From a bacterium (lineage in GTDB: Bacteria; Bacillota; Bacilli; Lactobacillales; Streptococcaceae): a stretch of DNA of 64,000 nucleotides. The position numbers and the translations under genes are program-made. Below are positions 1 through 9,415 of the stretch, one piece after another (the stretch's first letter is position 1; each line of letters opens with the position of its first letter). The notes under the pieces were generated by a model that ran no database searches, was not told the DNA's origin, and was given only the letters and a program-made list of their open reading frames with translations. The DNA lies in contig CAJNCA010000005.1 of NCBI GenBank assembly GCA_905221145.1, forward strand, positions 1-64,000, in the 5' to 3' direction.

Positions 1-3000
1 GTGACTCCAACGCCGGTAGCCAAACCAGCAGCTAAGAAAGCAATCGACGATGCACTGAAAGCTAAGAATGACGCGATTGATGCGAACAACGATTTAACAG
101 ATGAAGAGAAAACTGCAGCTAAAGAAGAAGCTAAAGCTAAAGCAGATGCAGCAAAACAAGCGATTGACAATGCGACAACCAATGCAGGGGTAGACCAAGC
201 TAAGGCTAACGGAACAACAGAAGTAAACAATGTAAATCCAACACCAGTAGCGAAACCAGAAGCTAAGACAGCGATTGATAATGCGCTTAAAGCCAAAGAA
301 GCAGAAATCGATGCTCGAGATGATCTGACAGCTGAGGAAAAAATAGCAGCTAAGGAAGAAGCTAAAGCCAAAGCAGATGCAGCAAAACAAGCGATTGACA
401 ATGCGACAACCAATGCAGGGGTAGACCAAGCTAAGGCTAACGGAACAACAGAAGTAAACAATGTAAATCCAACACCAGTAGCGAAACCAGAAGCTAAGAC
501 AGCGATTGATAATGCGCTTAAAGCCAAAGAAGCAGAAATCGATGCTCGAGATGATCTGACAGCTGAGGAAAAAATAGCAGCTAAGGAAGAAGCTAAAGCC
601 AAAGCAGATGCAGCAAAACACGCAGTTGATAAAGCAACGACAAATGCTGACGTTGAAAATGTAAAAACTACTGGGGTAGCAGATGTAAACTCATTGAATC
701 CAGTAGCAGTTAAGAAACCAGAGGCTAAAAAAGCAGTTGATGAAGCACTTAAAGCTAAAGAAGCAGAAATTGATGCGAACAATGACTTAACAGCAGAAGA
801 GAAACAAGCAGCTAAGGAAGAGGCTAAGAAAAAAGCAGATGCGGCTAAGCAAGCAATCGATGGAGCTGATACAGATATTAAGGTTGATGTAAATAGTATA
901 TCTGGTTTAAGTGATGTAAATTCATTTAGTCCAGAACCAGTTAAGAAAACAGAGGCTAAAAAAGCAATTGATGCAGCTCTAGAGAAAAAAATAGAAGAAA
1001 TTGATGCTCGAGATGATTTAACAACTGAAGAGAAAACTGTAGCAAAAGCTGAGGCAGAAAATAAAGCTAATGAGGCGAAAGAAGCGATTGATTCAGCAGA
1101 TACAGATATTAAAGTTGATGTAAATAGTATATCTGGTTTAAGTGATGTAAATTCGTTTAGTCCTGAAGCAGCTAAGAAACCAGCAGCTAAACAAGCAATA
1201 GATGATGCATTAAAAGCAAAAGAAGATGCAATAGATGCAAATGCTGATTTAACAGCCGAAGAAAAAGCAAAGGCTAAAGCAGAAGCCAAGGCAAAAGCCA
1301 ATGCGGAAAAACAAGCAATCGACAATGCGACAACAAACGCAGAAGTGGAACAGGCTAAGATTGCAGGAACAACAAAGGTAGATTCAGTAAATCCATTAGC
1401 GGTTAAGAAACCAGCAGCTAAGCAAGCAATAGACGAAGCACTGAAAGCTAAGACTGACGAGATTGATGCTCGCACAGACTTAACAGATGAAGAGAAAACT
1501 GCAGCTAAGGCAGGAGCTAAGAAAAAAGCCGATTCAGCGAAAGAAGCAATTGATAACGCAACAACAAACGCAGAAGTGGAAAAAGCTAAGACTGCAGGAA
1601 CGGCATCAGTAGCTTCAGTGACTCCAACGCCAGTGGCAAAACCGACTGCGAAGCAAGCAATAGACGACGCACTTAAAGCTAAGAACGATGCAATCGACGC
1701 AAACAATGACTTAACCGCAGAAGAGAAAGCCAAAGCTAAGGAAGACGCGAAAGCAAAAGCCGATGCAGCAAAACAAGAAATTGACAACGCGACAACAAAC
1801 GCAGAAGTGGAACAAGCTAAGACTGCAGGAACGGCATCAGTAGCTTCAGTGACTCCAACGCCAGTGGCAAAACCAGCTGCTAAGCAAGCAATCGACGATG
1901 CATTGAAAGCTAAGAACGACGCGATTGACGCTCGTACAGACTTAACAGATGAAGAGAAAACTGCAGCTAAGGAAGACGCGAAAACAAAAGCAGACGCAGC
2001 GAAGACTGCAATCGACAACGCAACAACAAACGATGCAGTAACTCAAGCTAAAAACGATGGGGCAGCAAGTGTAGCTTCAGTAAATCCAACAGCGCAAGCG
2101 AAGCCAGCGGCAAAACAAGCTATCGATGATGCATTGAAAGTTAAGACCGACGCGATTGATGCCAATAACGATTTAACAGCAGAAGAAAAAGCCGCAGCTA
2201 AGCAAGAAGCGCAAGATAAGGCAACTGCAGCAAAACAAGCGATCGACAATGCAACAACAAACGCAGCGGTAGACCAAGCTAAGGATAACGGAACAACAGA
2301 AGTAAACAATGTAAATCCAACGCCAGTAGCGAAGACAGCAGCTAAGCAAGCTATAGACGAAGCTCTGAAAGCTAAGAATGATGAAATCGACGCTCGTACA
2401 GACTTAACAGATGAAGAGAAAGCTGCGGCTAAGTCAGAAGCAAAAGCTAAGGCCGACGCAGTAAAAGAAGCCATCGACAACGCAACAACAAATGCGGAAG
2501 TAGAACAATCTAAGTCAACTGGAACAACAGAAGTAAAAGCAGTAGATCCACAACCAGAAGCGAAGACAGCAGCTAAGCAAGCCATCGACGATGCTTTGAA
2601 AGCTAAGACTGCCGAAATAGATGCACGTACAGACTTAACAGACGAAGAGAAAGCTACAGCTAAGGCAGATGCAAAGATTAAGGCCGACGCAGCGAATGAT
2701 GCCATAGATAAAGCAACAACAAACGCAGCGGTAGACCAAGCTAAGGATAACGGAACAACAGAAGTAAACAATGTAAATCCAGAAGCAGTAGCGAAGCCAA
2801 AAGCTAAGAAGTCAATCGATGAAGCTCTTAAAGCTAAGAATGACGAGATAGAATCTCGTACAGACTTAACAGACGAAGAGAAAACCGCGGCTAAAGCAGA
2901 AGCAAAAGATAAGGCTGACGCAGCAAAATCAGCCATAGATAAAGCAACAACGAATGCAGAAGTCTACCAATCTAAGGCAACTGGAATCACAGCAGTGACT

Positions 3001-4638
3001 TCAGTAAACCCAGAGGCAGTAGCGAAGACAGAAGCTAAGCAAGCCATCGACGAAGCGCTTAAATCTAAGACTGATGAAATAGACGTTCGTACAGACTTAA
3101 CAGACGAAGAGAAAACTGCAGCCAAAGCAGACGCTAAAGCGACAGCAGATGCAGCAAAATCAGCCATTGATAATGCCACAACCAACTCAGAAGTCGACCA
3201 AGCAAAGTCAACTGGAACAAGAGAAGTAAATAATGTAAATCCAGACGCAGTAGCGAAGACAGAAGCTAAGAAATCTATCGACGAAGTTCTCAAAGCTAAG
3301 AAGGCTGAAATCGACTCTCGTACAGACTTAACAGACGAAGAGAAAACTGCAGCCAAAGCAGACGCGAGAGCCAAAGCCGATGTAGCGAAAGAGGCAATCG
3401 ATAACGCAACAACAAACGATGCAGTAACTCAAGCTAAAAATGTTGGAACAACATCAGTTGATTCAGTCAATCCAGACGGATTAGCGAAGTCAGAAGCTAA
3501 AAAATCCATCGAAGATGCTCTTAAAGCTAAGAACGACGAGATTGACGCACGTACAGACTTAACAGATGAAGAGAAAACTGCAGCCAAAGCAGACGCGAAA
3601 ACAAAAGCTGACGCAGCGAAGACTGCAATCGACAACGCAACAACAAACGATGCAGTAACTCAAGCTAAAAACGATGGGGCAGCAAGTGTAGATTCAGTTA
3701 CTCCAGTAGCAGTAGCGAAGACAGCAGCTAAGCAAGCCATCGACGAAGCTCTGAAAGCTAAGAATGATGAAATAGACGTTCGTACAGACTTAACAGATGA
3801 AGAGAAAACTGCTGCTAAGTCAGAAGCAAAAGCTAAGGCCGACGCAGCAAAAGAAGTTATCGATAAAGCGACAACCAATGCAGAAGTTGACCAAGCAAAG
3901 TCAACTGGAATTGCAGAAGTCACTTCAGTAAATCCAGGTGCAGTGGCTAAGACAGCAGCTAAGCAAGCCATCGACGAAGCTCTGAAGGCTAAGAACGACG
4001 AAATCGACGCACGTACAGACTTAACAGATGAAGAGAAAGCTGCTGCTAAGTCAGAAGCAAAAGCTAAGGCTGACGCAGCAAAAGAAGCCATCGATAAAGC
4101 GACAACCAATGCTGAAGTCGACCAATCTAAGACTAACGGAACAAGAGAAGTCACTTCAATCAATCCAGCAGCAGTCGAGAAGACAGAAGCTAAGAAATCT
4201 ATCGACGAAGTTCTCAAAGCTAAGACTGATGAAATCGATTCTCGTACAGACTTAACAGACGAAGAGAAAACCGTGGCTAAGGCTGAAGCGAAAGCTAGAG
4301 CAGATGCAGCGAAAGAAGCGATTGATAATGCGCCAACAAACGCAGCAGTCGACCAATCTAAGTCAACTGGAACAATGACAGTAGACTCAGTCACTCCAAC
4401 AGCGCAAGCAAAACCTGCAGCGAAGCAAGCAATAGATGATGCCCTAAAAGCTAAGAACGATGAGATTGATGCTCGCACAGACTTAACAGACGAAGAGAAA
4501 ACCGCGGCTAAGGCTGAAGCGAAAGCCAAAGCTGATGCAGCAAAAGCAGCCATCGATAATGCCACAACCAACTCAGAAGTCGACCAAGCTAAGGCAACTG
4601 GTATTGAAGAAGTGAACTCAGTCAATCCGATTGCACAA
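1..4638 (+). repeat. 20 tandem 231-bp coding repeats
   Basis: The repeat unit is 231 bp (77 codons). Copies differ at many synonymous and some coding positions, except that the stretch around 151-388 is repeated essentially unchanged at 382-619, which implies a very recent unit duplication. The same sequence produces long open frames on the minus strand, which are composition artefacts. Confidence 0.9.
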
Positions 4639-4977
4639 ATTAGACCGGCAGTTGGAGCAAGTGCTGGAGTTCATGTAAACTCAGCTAATCCAACTTCTAA
4701 AGAAAAACCACAGGAAAAACAAGCAATAGACCAAGTATTGAAAACTGATGAAGCCAGAGCTAAAGTGAAAGATAGTGTAGCATCTACTATCTCACAACTT
4801 GAAAATGAGAATCAGCAAGTAGCTACTAATCAGCGTGTAGTGGCTAGAGAATTGCCAAATACAGGTACAACAGAATCCATAACAGCAATTGTTGCAGCAG
4901 CAGCTAGTGCGATACTTGGTTTTGGTCTTATTGCTCGTCGTCGAAAAGAAGATGAAGAAGATAAATTAGAAAATTAG
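1..4977 (+). CDS. DUF1542-repeat LPXTG surface protein, 5'-truncated by window edge
   Basis: This is the C-terminal 1658 residues of a very large cell-wall-anchored protein. The frame is open at base 1, so the GTG there is not a credible start. I count 20 consecutive repeats of exactly 77 residues (231 bp), each with an Ala/Lys-rich three-helix-like pattern (AK-x-AID-x-ALKAK, DLTDEEK, AKADAAK-x-AID, ATTN) and ending near SVNP; this is the DUF1542 type. Repeats 4 and 5 carry a divergent segment (DTDIKVDVNSISGLSDVNS). After the repeats comes a roughly 110-residue region, then LPNTG, a hydrophobic segment and an RRRK-rich tail, the classic sortase A sorting signal. Such proteins in Gram-positive bacteria are fibrous adhesin-like stalks; a specific ligand cannot be read from this part. 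Composition is strongly biased (Ala, Lys, Asp, Glu, Thr). Confidence 0.93.
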   Translation: MTPTPVAKPAAKKAIDDALKAKNDAIDANNDLTDEEKTAAKEEAKAKADAAKQAIDNATTNAGVDQAKANGTTEVNNVNPTPVAKPEAKTAIDNALKAKEAEIDARDDLTAEEKIAAKEEAKAKADAAKQAIDNATTNAGVDQAKANGTTEVNNVNPTPVAKPEAKTAIDNALKAKEAEIDARDDLTAEEKIAAKEEAKAKADAAKHAVDKATTNADVENVKTTGVADVNSLNPVAVKKPEAKKAVDEALKAKEAEIDANNDLTAEEKQAAKEEAKKKADAAKQAIDGADTDIKVDVNSISGLSDVNSFSPEPVKKTEAKKAIDAALEKKIEEIDARDDLTTEEKTVAKAEAENKANEAKEAIDSADTDIKVDVNSISGLSDVNSFSPEAAKKPAAKQAIDDALKAKEDAIDANADLTAEEKAKAKAEAKAKANAEKQAIDNATTNAEVEQAKIAGTTKVDSVNPLAVKKPAAKQAIDEALKAKTDEIDARTDLTDEEKTAAKAGAKKKADSAKEAIDNATTNAEVEKAKTAGTASVASVTPTPVAKPTAKQAIDDALKAKNDAIDANNDLTAEEKAKAKEDAKAKADAAKQEIDNATTNAEVEQAKTAGTASVASVTPTPVAKPAAKQAIDDALKAKNDAIDARTDLTDEEKTAAKEDAKTKADAAKTAIDNATTNDAVTQAKNDGAASVASVNPTAQAKPAAKQAIDDALKVKTDAIDANNDLTAEEKAAAKQEAQDKATAAKQAIDNATTNAAVDQAKDNGTTEVNNVNPTPVAKTAAKQAIDEALKAKNDEIDARTDLTDEEKAAAKSEAKAKADAVKEAIDNATTNAEVEQSKSTGTTEVKAVDPQPEAKTAAKQAIDDALKAKTAEIDARTDLTDEEKATAKADAKIKADAANDAIDKATTNAAVDQAKDNGTTEVNNVNPEAVAKPKAKKSIDEALKAKNDEIESRTDLTDEEKTAAKAEAKDKADAAKSAIDKATTNAEVYQSKATGITAVTSVNPEAVAKTEAKQAIDEALKSKTDEIDVRTDLTDEEKTAAKADAKATADAAKSAIDNATTNSEVDQAKSTGTREVNNVNPDAVAKTEAKKSIDEVLKAKKAEIDSRTDLTDEEKTAAKADARAKADVAKEAIDNATTNDAVTQAKNVGTTSVDSVNPDGLAKSEAKKSIEDALKAKNDEIDARTDLTDEEKTAAKADAKTKADAAKTAIDNATTNDAVTQAKNDGAASVDSVTPVAVAKTAAKQAIDEALKAKNDEIDVRTDLTDEEKTAAKSEAKAKADAAKEVIDKATTNAEVDQAKSTGIAEVTSVNPGAVAKTAAKQAIDEALKAKNDEIDARTDLTDEEKAAAKSEAKAKADAAKEAIDKATTNAEVDQSKTNGTREVTSINPAAVEKTEAKKSIDEVLKAKTDEIDSRTDLTDEEKTVAKAEAKARADAAKEAIDNAPTNAAVDQSKSTGTMTVDSVTPTAQAKPAAKQAIDDALKAKNDEIDARTDLTDEEKTAAKAEAKAKADAAKAAIDNATTNSEVDQAKATGIEEVNSVNPIAQIRPAVGASAGVHVNSANPTSKEKPQEKQAIDQVLKTDEARAKVKDSVASTISQLENENQQVATNQRVVARELPNTGTTESITAIVAAAASAILGFGLIARRRKEDEEDKLEN

Positions 4978-5033
4978 TAACGATTTCTAAAGGTCGCAAC
5001 TCTTTTTTGAGACTAAGTGGATAATATTATTCT

Positions 5034-5074
5034 TAAAACTCTCCTAGAGCAAAATAGCTACTAGGAGAGTTTTT
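5034..5074 (+). terminator. Rho-independent terminator of the surface protein gene
   Basis: AAAACTCTCCTAG pairs with CTAGGAGAGTTTT around a 12-base loop and is followed by a T tract, 57 bp after the stop codon. Confidence 0.9.
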
Positions 5075-5148
5075 TCTCTAATCAGAAGATACGTGACGGG
5101 ACTAAAGACAATCTCCTCTGCTTTGCGGATGAGGGTTTTCTTAATTTG

Positions 5149-5157
5149 TGCTATACT
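5149..5157 (+). promoter_or_regulatory. Extended -10 of pabB, leaderless geometry
   Basis: TGCTATACT is an extended -10. Its last base is 7 nt before the A of the ATG at 5164, so the predicted +1 is the start codon itself. No Shine-Dalgarno sequence precedes the ATG and no good -35 is seen. Confidence 0.7.
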
Positions 5158-5163
5158 TAAGGT

Positions 5164-6885
5164 ATGCATAGAAAAACAGTGATTGATTTTAGGACTTTGA
5201 GGGAGAGATACACCTTTACCCAGCCTATTAAAGAATTAAAAACGAGAGATTTAGCAGAAGTGGCGGACTTGCTGGCACAGGTGGAAAGCTACCAAGAGCA
5301 AGGCTATTATGTAGTGGGCTATGTCAGCTACGAGGCTGCACCAGCTTTTGAGGAGAAATTAGCAGTCCACAAGGCACCTTTATTGGATGAGTATTTGCTT
5401 TATTTTACTGTTCACGATAGGGTGGAGACCTCCCCTATTCCTCTGACTTATGATGAGGTTGATTTGCCTTCAAATTGGCTGGAAGTGACGTCTGAAGCAG
5501 AATATGAAAAGGCGATTGCCCAGATTCACTATCATTTGCGGCAGGGGGACACCTATCAGGTCAACTACACCGTCCAACTCAAGCAAAAATTAAGTGCCAA
5601 TCCTTTTGCCATCTACAATCGTATGGTGGTAGAGCAGGAGGCGGGTTACAATGCCTATGTGGAACATGACGAGATGGCAGTGATTTCCATGAGCCCAGAG
5701 CTCTTTTTTGAGCAAAATGACCGCGAGTTGACAACGCGACCAATGAAGGGAACGACTCAGCGTGGCATGACTGACCAAGAAGACTTGGAGCAGGCAAGTT
5801 GGTTGGAACAGGATCCTAAAAATCGCTCTGAAAATATGATGATTGTGGACCTCTTGCGCAATGATATGAACCGTATTTCTGAGGTGGGGAGTGAGCACGT
5901 GGAGCGTCTGTGTCAAGTGGAACAGTATTCAACTGTTTGGCAGATGACTTCGACTATCAAGAGTCAATTGCGAGAGAATGTTGACCTTGTTGAAATCTTC
6001 CGTTCTCTCTTTCCTTGTGGTTCCATAACGGGTGCTCCGAAAATTGCGACTATGGAGATTATCAAAAATTTGGAACCTCAACCGCGCGGAGTTTACTGTG
6101 GAACGATTGGTCTCTTGCTTCCAAATGGGCGCCGGATTTTCAATGTTGCCATTCGGACCATTCAACTGCATCAAGGGAAAGCCGTCTATGGAGTAGGTGG
6201 CGGCATTACATGGGATAGCACTTGGGAATCTGAATATCGAGAGGTTCATCAAAAGGCGGCAGTCCTTTATCGTAAACAAGCTCGCTTCCAACTGATTACA
6301 ACTGGAAAAATCAGCCAAAAACAACTGCTGTTTGAAGAGCAACATATAGAAAGGCTGAGAAAAGCAAGTCGATATTTTGCATATCCTTTTGATGCAGAAG
6401 ACTTGAAACAAAAGATAGAGGCGGAGTGTCAGGCTTGTGACGCTAGTCAAGATTACCGTCTACGAATCAGTCTCAACAAGTCTGGAGAGATTGAACTCAG
6501 TCGCCAAGTATTAACATCTCTTAGTTCAAGCTTCTGTCAAGCACAACTTTGCCTGCAGGAAGCAGATTTGAATCATGCATTTACCTACTTCAAAACGACT
6601 CATAGACTACACTTGAGCCTAGGGGAACAAGAGAAGATTTACCATAATGTAAAAGGAGAAATGCTTGAAACCTCTATCGGAAATTTGGTTTTGAAAATCG
6701 CTGGGAAACTCTATACACCGCCAGTCCGACTTGGCATCTTACTAGGAATTTATCGTCAGTATTTACTAGAAACAGGACAGGCAGAAGAGAAAGTCTTGAC
6801 CTTGGCAGATTTAGCCCAAGCAGAAGCAATTTATGGATGTAATGCAGTGAGAGGCTTGTATGAATTAAGCCTAGAGGAGAACTAG
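5164..6885 (+). CDS. pabB: Aminodeoxychorismate synthase component I fused to 4-amino-4-deoxychorismate lyase (PabB-PabC)
   Basis: This is a bifunctional enzyme of p-aminobenzoate (folate) synthesis. The chorismate-binding domain spans about residues 105-370, with MKGT at 194-197 (the Lys typical of ADC synthase rather than anthranilate synthase), ENMMIVDLLRND at 223-234 and GSITGAPK at 286-293. The C-terminal part, about 378-573, is a class IV aminotransferase fold: FKTTHR at 476-481 (Lys477 is the likely PLP lysine), LETSIGNL near 501-508 and GCNAVRG near 558-564. The amidotransferase subunit PabA is not adjacent. The start at 5164 is supported by the family N-terminus but has no ribosome binding site; the promoter position suggests a leaderless transcript. 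The next gene follows the stop directly. Confidence 0.93.
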   Translation: MHRKTVIDFRTLRERYTFTQPIKELKTRDLAEVADLLAQVESYQEQGYYVVGYVSYEAAPAFEEKLAVHKAPLLDEYLLYFTVHDRVETSPIPLTYDEVDLPSNWLEVTSEAEYEKAIAQIHYHLRQGDTYQVNYTVQLKQKLSANPFAIYNRMVVEQEAGYNAYVEHDEMAVISMSPELFFEQNDRELTTRPMKGTTQRGMTDQEDLEQASWLEQDPKNRSENMMIVDLLRNDMNRISEVGSEHVERLCQVEQYSTVWQMTSTIKSQLRENVDLVEIFRSLFPCGSITGAPKIATMEIIKNLEPQPRGVYCGTIGLLLPNGRRIFNVAIRTIQLHQGKAVYGVGGGITWDSTWESEYREVHQKAAVLYRKQARFQLITTGKISQKQLLFEEQHIERLRKASRYFAYPFDAEDLKQKIEAECQACDASQDYRLRISLNKSGEIELSRQVLTSLSSSFCQAQLCLQEADLNHAFTYFKTTHRLHLSLGEQEKIYHNVKGEMLETSIGNLVLKIAGKLYTPPVRLGILLGIYRQYLLETGQAEEKVLTLADLAQAEAIYGCNAVRGLYELSLEEN

Positions 6886-7503
6886 ATGAAACTGGTATTT
6901 TTACACGGTTTAGGGCAGTCAGCAGATAGTTGGAAAGAAGTTCGTAATCTACTGACAGATTATCCTTCTGAGGCTATCGAGTTATTTCCTTCTGGAGTAA
7001 GTAGCTATCAAAAAGCCAAGGAGCGAGTATATCAGTATCTAGCTCAAGAGACTGAACCTTTTGTTTTGGTTGGATTGTCCTTAGGTGCTGCTCTGGCACT
7101 AGAACTTTCTAGTTACGATTTACCAAATCTCCGAGCTTTGGTTCTATCGGGATGTCCACTTAAACTGTCCGGTAATATCCTATTTTATCTTCAGTTGCTG
7201 ATATTTAAATTGCTTCCCAAAAGGGTATTTGAAAAACAGGGGGCAGATAAGGCTCTTATGGTTGGTATTTCCGAAGAATTAAAAACACTTGATTTAAGGG
7301 AGATTGCAAAGACTTGCCCCTATCCAACCTTGCTAATTTGTGGCAGCAAAGATAAACCGAATCTTAGTTCTATGAGAAGTCTTCATAAACTAATATCAGA
7401 ATCTCAATTTCAGATTATCCCAGACGGCTCTCATGTTTTGAATAAGGAAAAACCAAAGGAGTTTGTAGAAAAGACCAGAAGTTTCCTTGAATTGCTGAAA
7501 TAA
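6886..7503 (+). CDS. Alpha/beta-fold hydrolase
   Basis: This is a 205-residue cytosolic alpha/beta hydrolase without a signal peptide. An oxyanion-type HGLG lies at 7-10, the nucleophile elbow GLSLG at 63-67 (Ser65), the probable acid Asp156 in GSKDK and the probable His183 in GSHVL. A short hydrophobic stretch near 95-112 could be a lid. The ATG abuts the pabB stop codon and the ribosome binding site (GAGGAG) lies inside pabB, so the two are probably co-translated. The substrate is unknown; members are carboxylesterases or lipases. A direct role in folate synthesis is not indicated beyond co-transcription. Confidence 0.85.
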   Translation: MKLVFLHGLGQSADSWKEVRNLLTDYPSEAIELFPSGVSSYQKAKERVYQYLAQETEPFVLVGLSLGAALALELSSYDLPNLRALVLSGCPLKLSGNILFYLQLLIFKLLPKRVFEKQGADKALMVGISEELKTLDLREIAKTCPYPTLLICGSKDKPNLSSMRSLHKLISESQFQIIPDGSHVLNKEKPKEFVEKTRSFLELLK

Positions 7504-7552
7504 GTTTGATAAAATAATAGTGAAATCGATATCATAATTATGGGAGAAAGAA

Positions 7553-8245
7553 ATGAACAAACGTCTATTTTTAAAAATGAGTCTGGCAACCTTGCCAGTT
7601 TTAGCCTTGTTTTCACAACCTGTGTTAGCAGAAGAAAGCATTCATTTTTCTAGTTGTAAAGAGGCTTGGGCGAATGGATACTCAGATATTCATGAGGGAG
7701 AACCTGGTTATTCTGCCAAGTTAGACCGTGATCATGATGGTGTAGCTTGTGAATTGAAAAATGCTCCAAAAGGAGCTTTCAAAGCAAAACAATCAACTGC
7801 GGCTCAAAACAATACAAGTTCAGCAACAACAAGTGGCTGGGTTAAGCAGGATGATGCATGGTATTACTTTGATGGAAATGGGAATCCAGTAAAAAATACT
7901 TGGCAGGGAAGCTATTACCTGAAAGCAGATGGTCAAATGGCACAGAGCGAATGGATTTATGATGCTTCCTATCAAGCTTGGTATTATGTGAAATCAGATG
8001 GATCTTATGCAAAGAATGCATGGCAAGGAGCTTACTACCTTAAATCAAACGGTAAAATGGCACAAGGTGAATGGGTTTATGACTCTTCTTACCAAGCCTG
8101 GTATTACTTGAAATCAGATGGTTCTTATGCTCGCAATGCATGGCAAGGAAATTACTATTTGAAATCAGATGGTAAAATGGCTAAGAATGAGCGAGTTGAT
8201 GGCGGACGTTACTATGTAGATGCTTCAGGTCTTTGGAAACCATAA
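7553..8245 (+). CDS. Choline-binding protein with excalibur domain
   Basis: This is a secreted surface protein of 230 residues. The N-terminus is a signal peptide ending near VLAEE (about 27). Residues 31-70 form an excalibur calcium-binding motif, with Cys35 and Cys66 and the signature DRDHDGVACE at 58-67. From about residue 95 to the end there are choline-binding modules (GWVKQDDAWYYFDGNGN, then alternating W-Q-G-YYLKSDGKMA and EWVYD-YQAWYYLKSDGSYA units), which attach the protein to phosphocholine on teichoic acids. The ribosome binding site GGGAGAAAG precedes the ATG by 4-5 bases. The excalibur motif resembles an extracellular nuclease-like calcium loop, but no nuclease catalytic domain is present, so it is a binding or structural protein. 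Its choline-binding part closely resembles that at 17385-17829. Confidence 0.92.
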   Translation: MNKRLFLKMSLATLPVLALFSQPVLAEESIHFSSCKEAWANGYSDIHEGEPGYSAKLDRDHDGVACELKNAPKGAFKAKQSTAAQNNTSSATTSGWVKQDDAWYYFDGNGNPVKNTWQGSYYLKADGQMAQSEWIYDASYQAWYYVKSDGSYAKNAWQGAYYLKSNGKMAQGEWVYDSSYQAWYYLKSDGSYARNAWQGNYYLKSDGKMAKNERVDGGRYYVDASGLWKP

Positions 8246-8278
8246 GTCAGAATAAAATCCAGAAAGTTAATGCAAACC

Positions 8279-8308
8279 TTTGCATAAGGAACCGAATTTT
8301 GTTATACT
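8279..8308 (+). promoter_or_regulatory. Promoter of glucokinase gene
   Basis: -35 TTGCAT (8279-8284), an 18-bp spacer and extended -10 TGTTATACT (8300-8308). Confidence 0.75.
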
Positions 8309-8356
8309 AGTACTGTAAGCATTTTCAATTAATTCATAATGAAAAAGGAGAATATG

Positions 8357-9316
8357 ATGAGTCAAAAGATTATTGGGATTGACCTTGGTGGAACTTCTAT
8401 CAAATTTGCAATCTTAACAACAGCAGGAGAAATCCAAGAAAAATGGTCTATCAAGACTAACATTTTGGATGAGGGAAGTCATATCGTTGATGATATGATT
8501 GAGTCTATTCAACATCGTTTGGACTTGCTTGGATTAGTAGCAGCAGACTTCCAAGGTATTGGAATGGGGTCACCAGGTGTGGTTGACCGTGAAAAAGGAA
8601 CTGTTATTGGTGCCTACAACCTTAACTGGAAAACCCTTCAACCAATTAAAGAAAAGATTGAAAAAGCCTTGGGCATTCCATTCTTCATCGATAATGATGC
8701 CAACGTGGCAGCTCTTGGTGAACGTTGGATGGGTGCTGGTGATAACCAACCAGACGTTGTCTTTATGACACTTGGTACAGGTGTTGGTGGCGGTATCGTC
8801 GCAGAAGGCAAATTGCTTCACGGTGTTGCTGGTGCAGCAGGGGAGCTTGGTCATATCACTGTTGACTTTGACCAGCCAATTGCATGTACTTGCGGTAAGA
8901 AAGGTTGCCTTGAGACAGTTGCTTCAGCAACAGGTATTGTCAACTTGACTCGTCGCTATGCCGATGAATACGAAGGCGATGCAGCCTTGAAACGCTTGAT
9001 TGATAACGGAGAAGAAGTAACTGCTAAGACTGTCTTTGATCTTGCAAAAGAAGGAGACGACCTTGCTTTGATCGTTTACCGTAACTTCTCACGTTACTTG
9101 GGAATCGCTTGTGCCAACATCGGTTCAATCCTAAACCCATCAACAATCGTCATCGGTGGTGGTGTATCAGCTGCAGGAGAATTCCTTCTACAAGGTGTTC
9201 AAAAAGTCTATGATGAAAATACCTTCCCACAAGTACGCACATCAACAAAATTGGCTCTTGCAACTTTAGGAAATGATGCTGGAGTTATCGGAGCAGCATC
9301 ACTTGTATTGCAATAA
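8357..9316 (+). CDS. gki: Glucokinase, ROK family
   Basis: This is a cytosolic ATP-dependent glucose kinase feeding glycolysis. The start at 8357 (MSQKIIG) is chosen because AAGGAG at 8345-8350 is correctly spaced; an upstream in-frame ATG at 8339 precedes that site. The 319-residue protein has the N-terminal phosphate motif GIDLGGTSIK (7-16), the catalytic NDANVAALGE (about 113-122, Asp114), LGTGVGGG (139-146), GELGHI and the ROK zinc motif CTCGKKGC (177-184). Codon usage is that of a highly expressed gene. The gene appears monocistronic, with its own promoter. Confidence 0.95.
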   Translation: MSQKIIGIDLGGTSIKFAILTTAGEIQEKWSIKTNILDEGSHIVDDMIESIQHRLDLLGLVAADFQGIGMGSPGVVDREKGTVIGAYNLNWKTLQPIKEKIEKALGIPFFIDNDANVAALGERWMGAGDNQPDVVFMTLGTGVGGGIVAEGKLLHGVAGAAGELGHITVDFDQPIACTCGKKGCLETVASATGIVNLTRRYADEYEGDAALKRLIDNGEEVTAKTVFDLAKEGDDLALIVYRNFSRYLGIACANIGSILNPSTIVIGGGVSAAGEFLLQGVQKVYDENTFPQVRTSTKLALATLGNDAGVIGAASLVLQ

Positions 9317-9415
9317 GATAAAAATGACAGAGCTTGGTGATTCATCAGGCTCTTTTTCAAGATCATAATTGTAAATATAACTCTTAACTTTTTGATTTTA
9401 GAAAGGAGATTTTAA

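Noticed and set aside
94-4625. Several long minus-strand open frames opposite the repeat protein
   Set aside because: They repeat with the same 231-bp period and arise because the Ala/Lys/Asp-rich codons contain few stop codons in reverse; no ribosome binding sites or promoters accompany them.
1-4638. Possibility that the regular repeats are a CRISPR or non-coding array
   Set aside because: The period is 231 bp, divisible by three, in frame throughout, with synonymous variation, and it ends in an LPXTG sorting signal.
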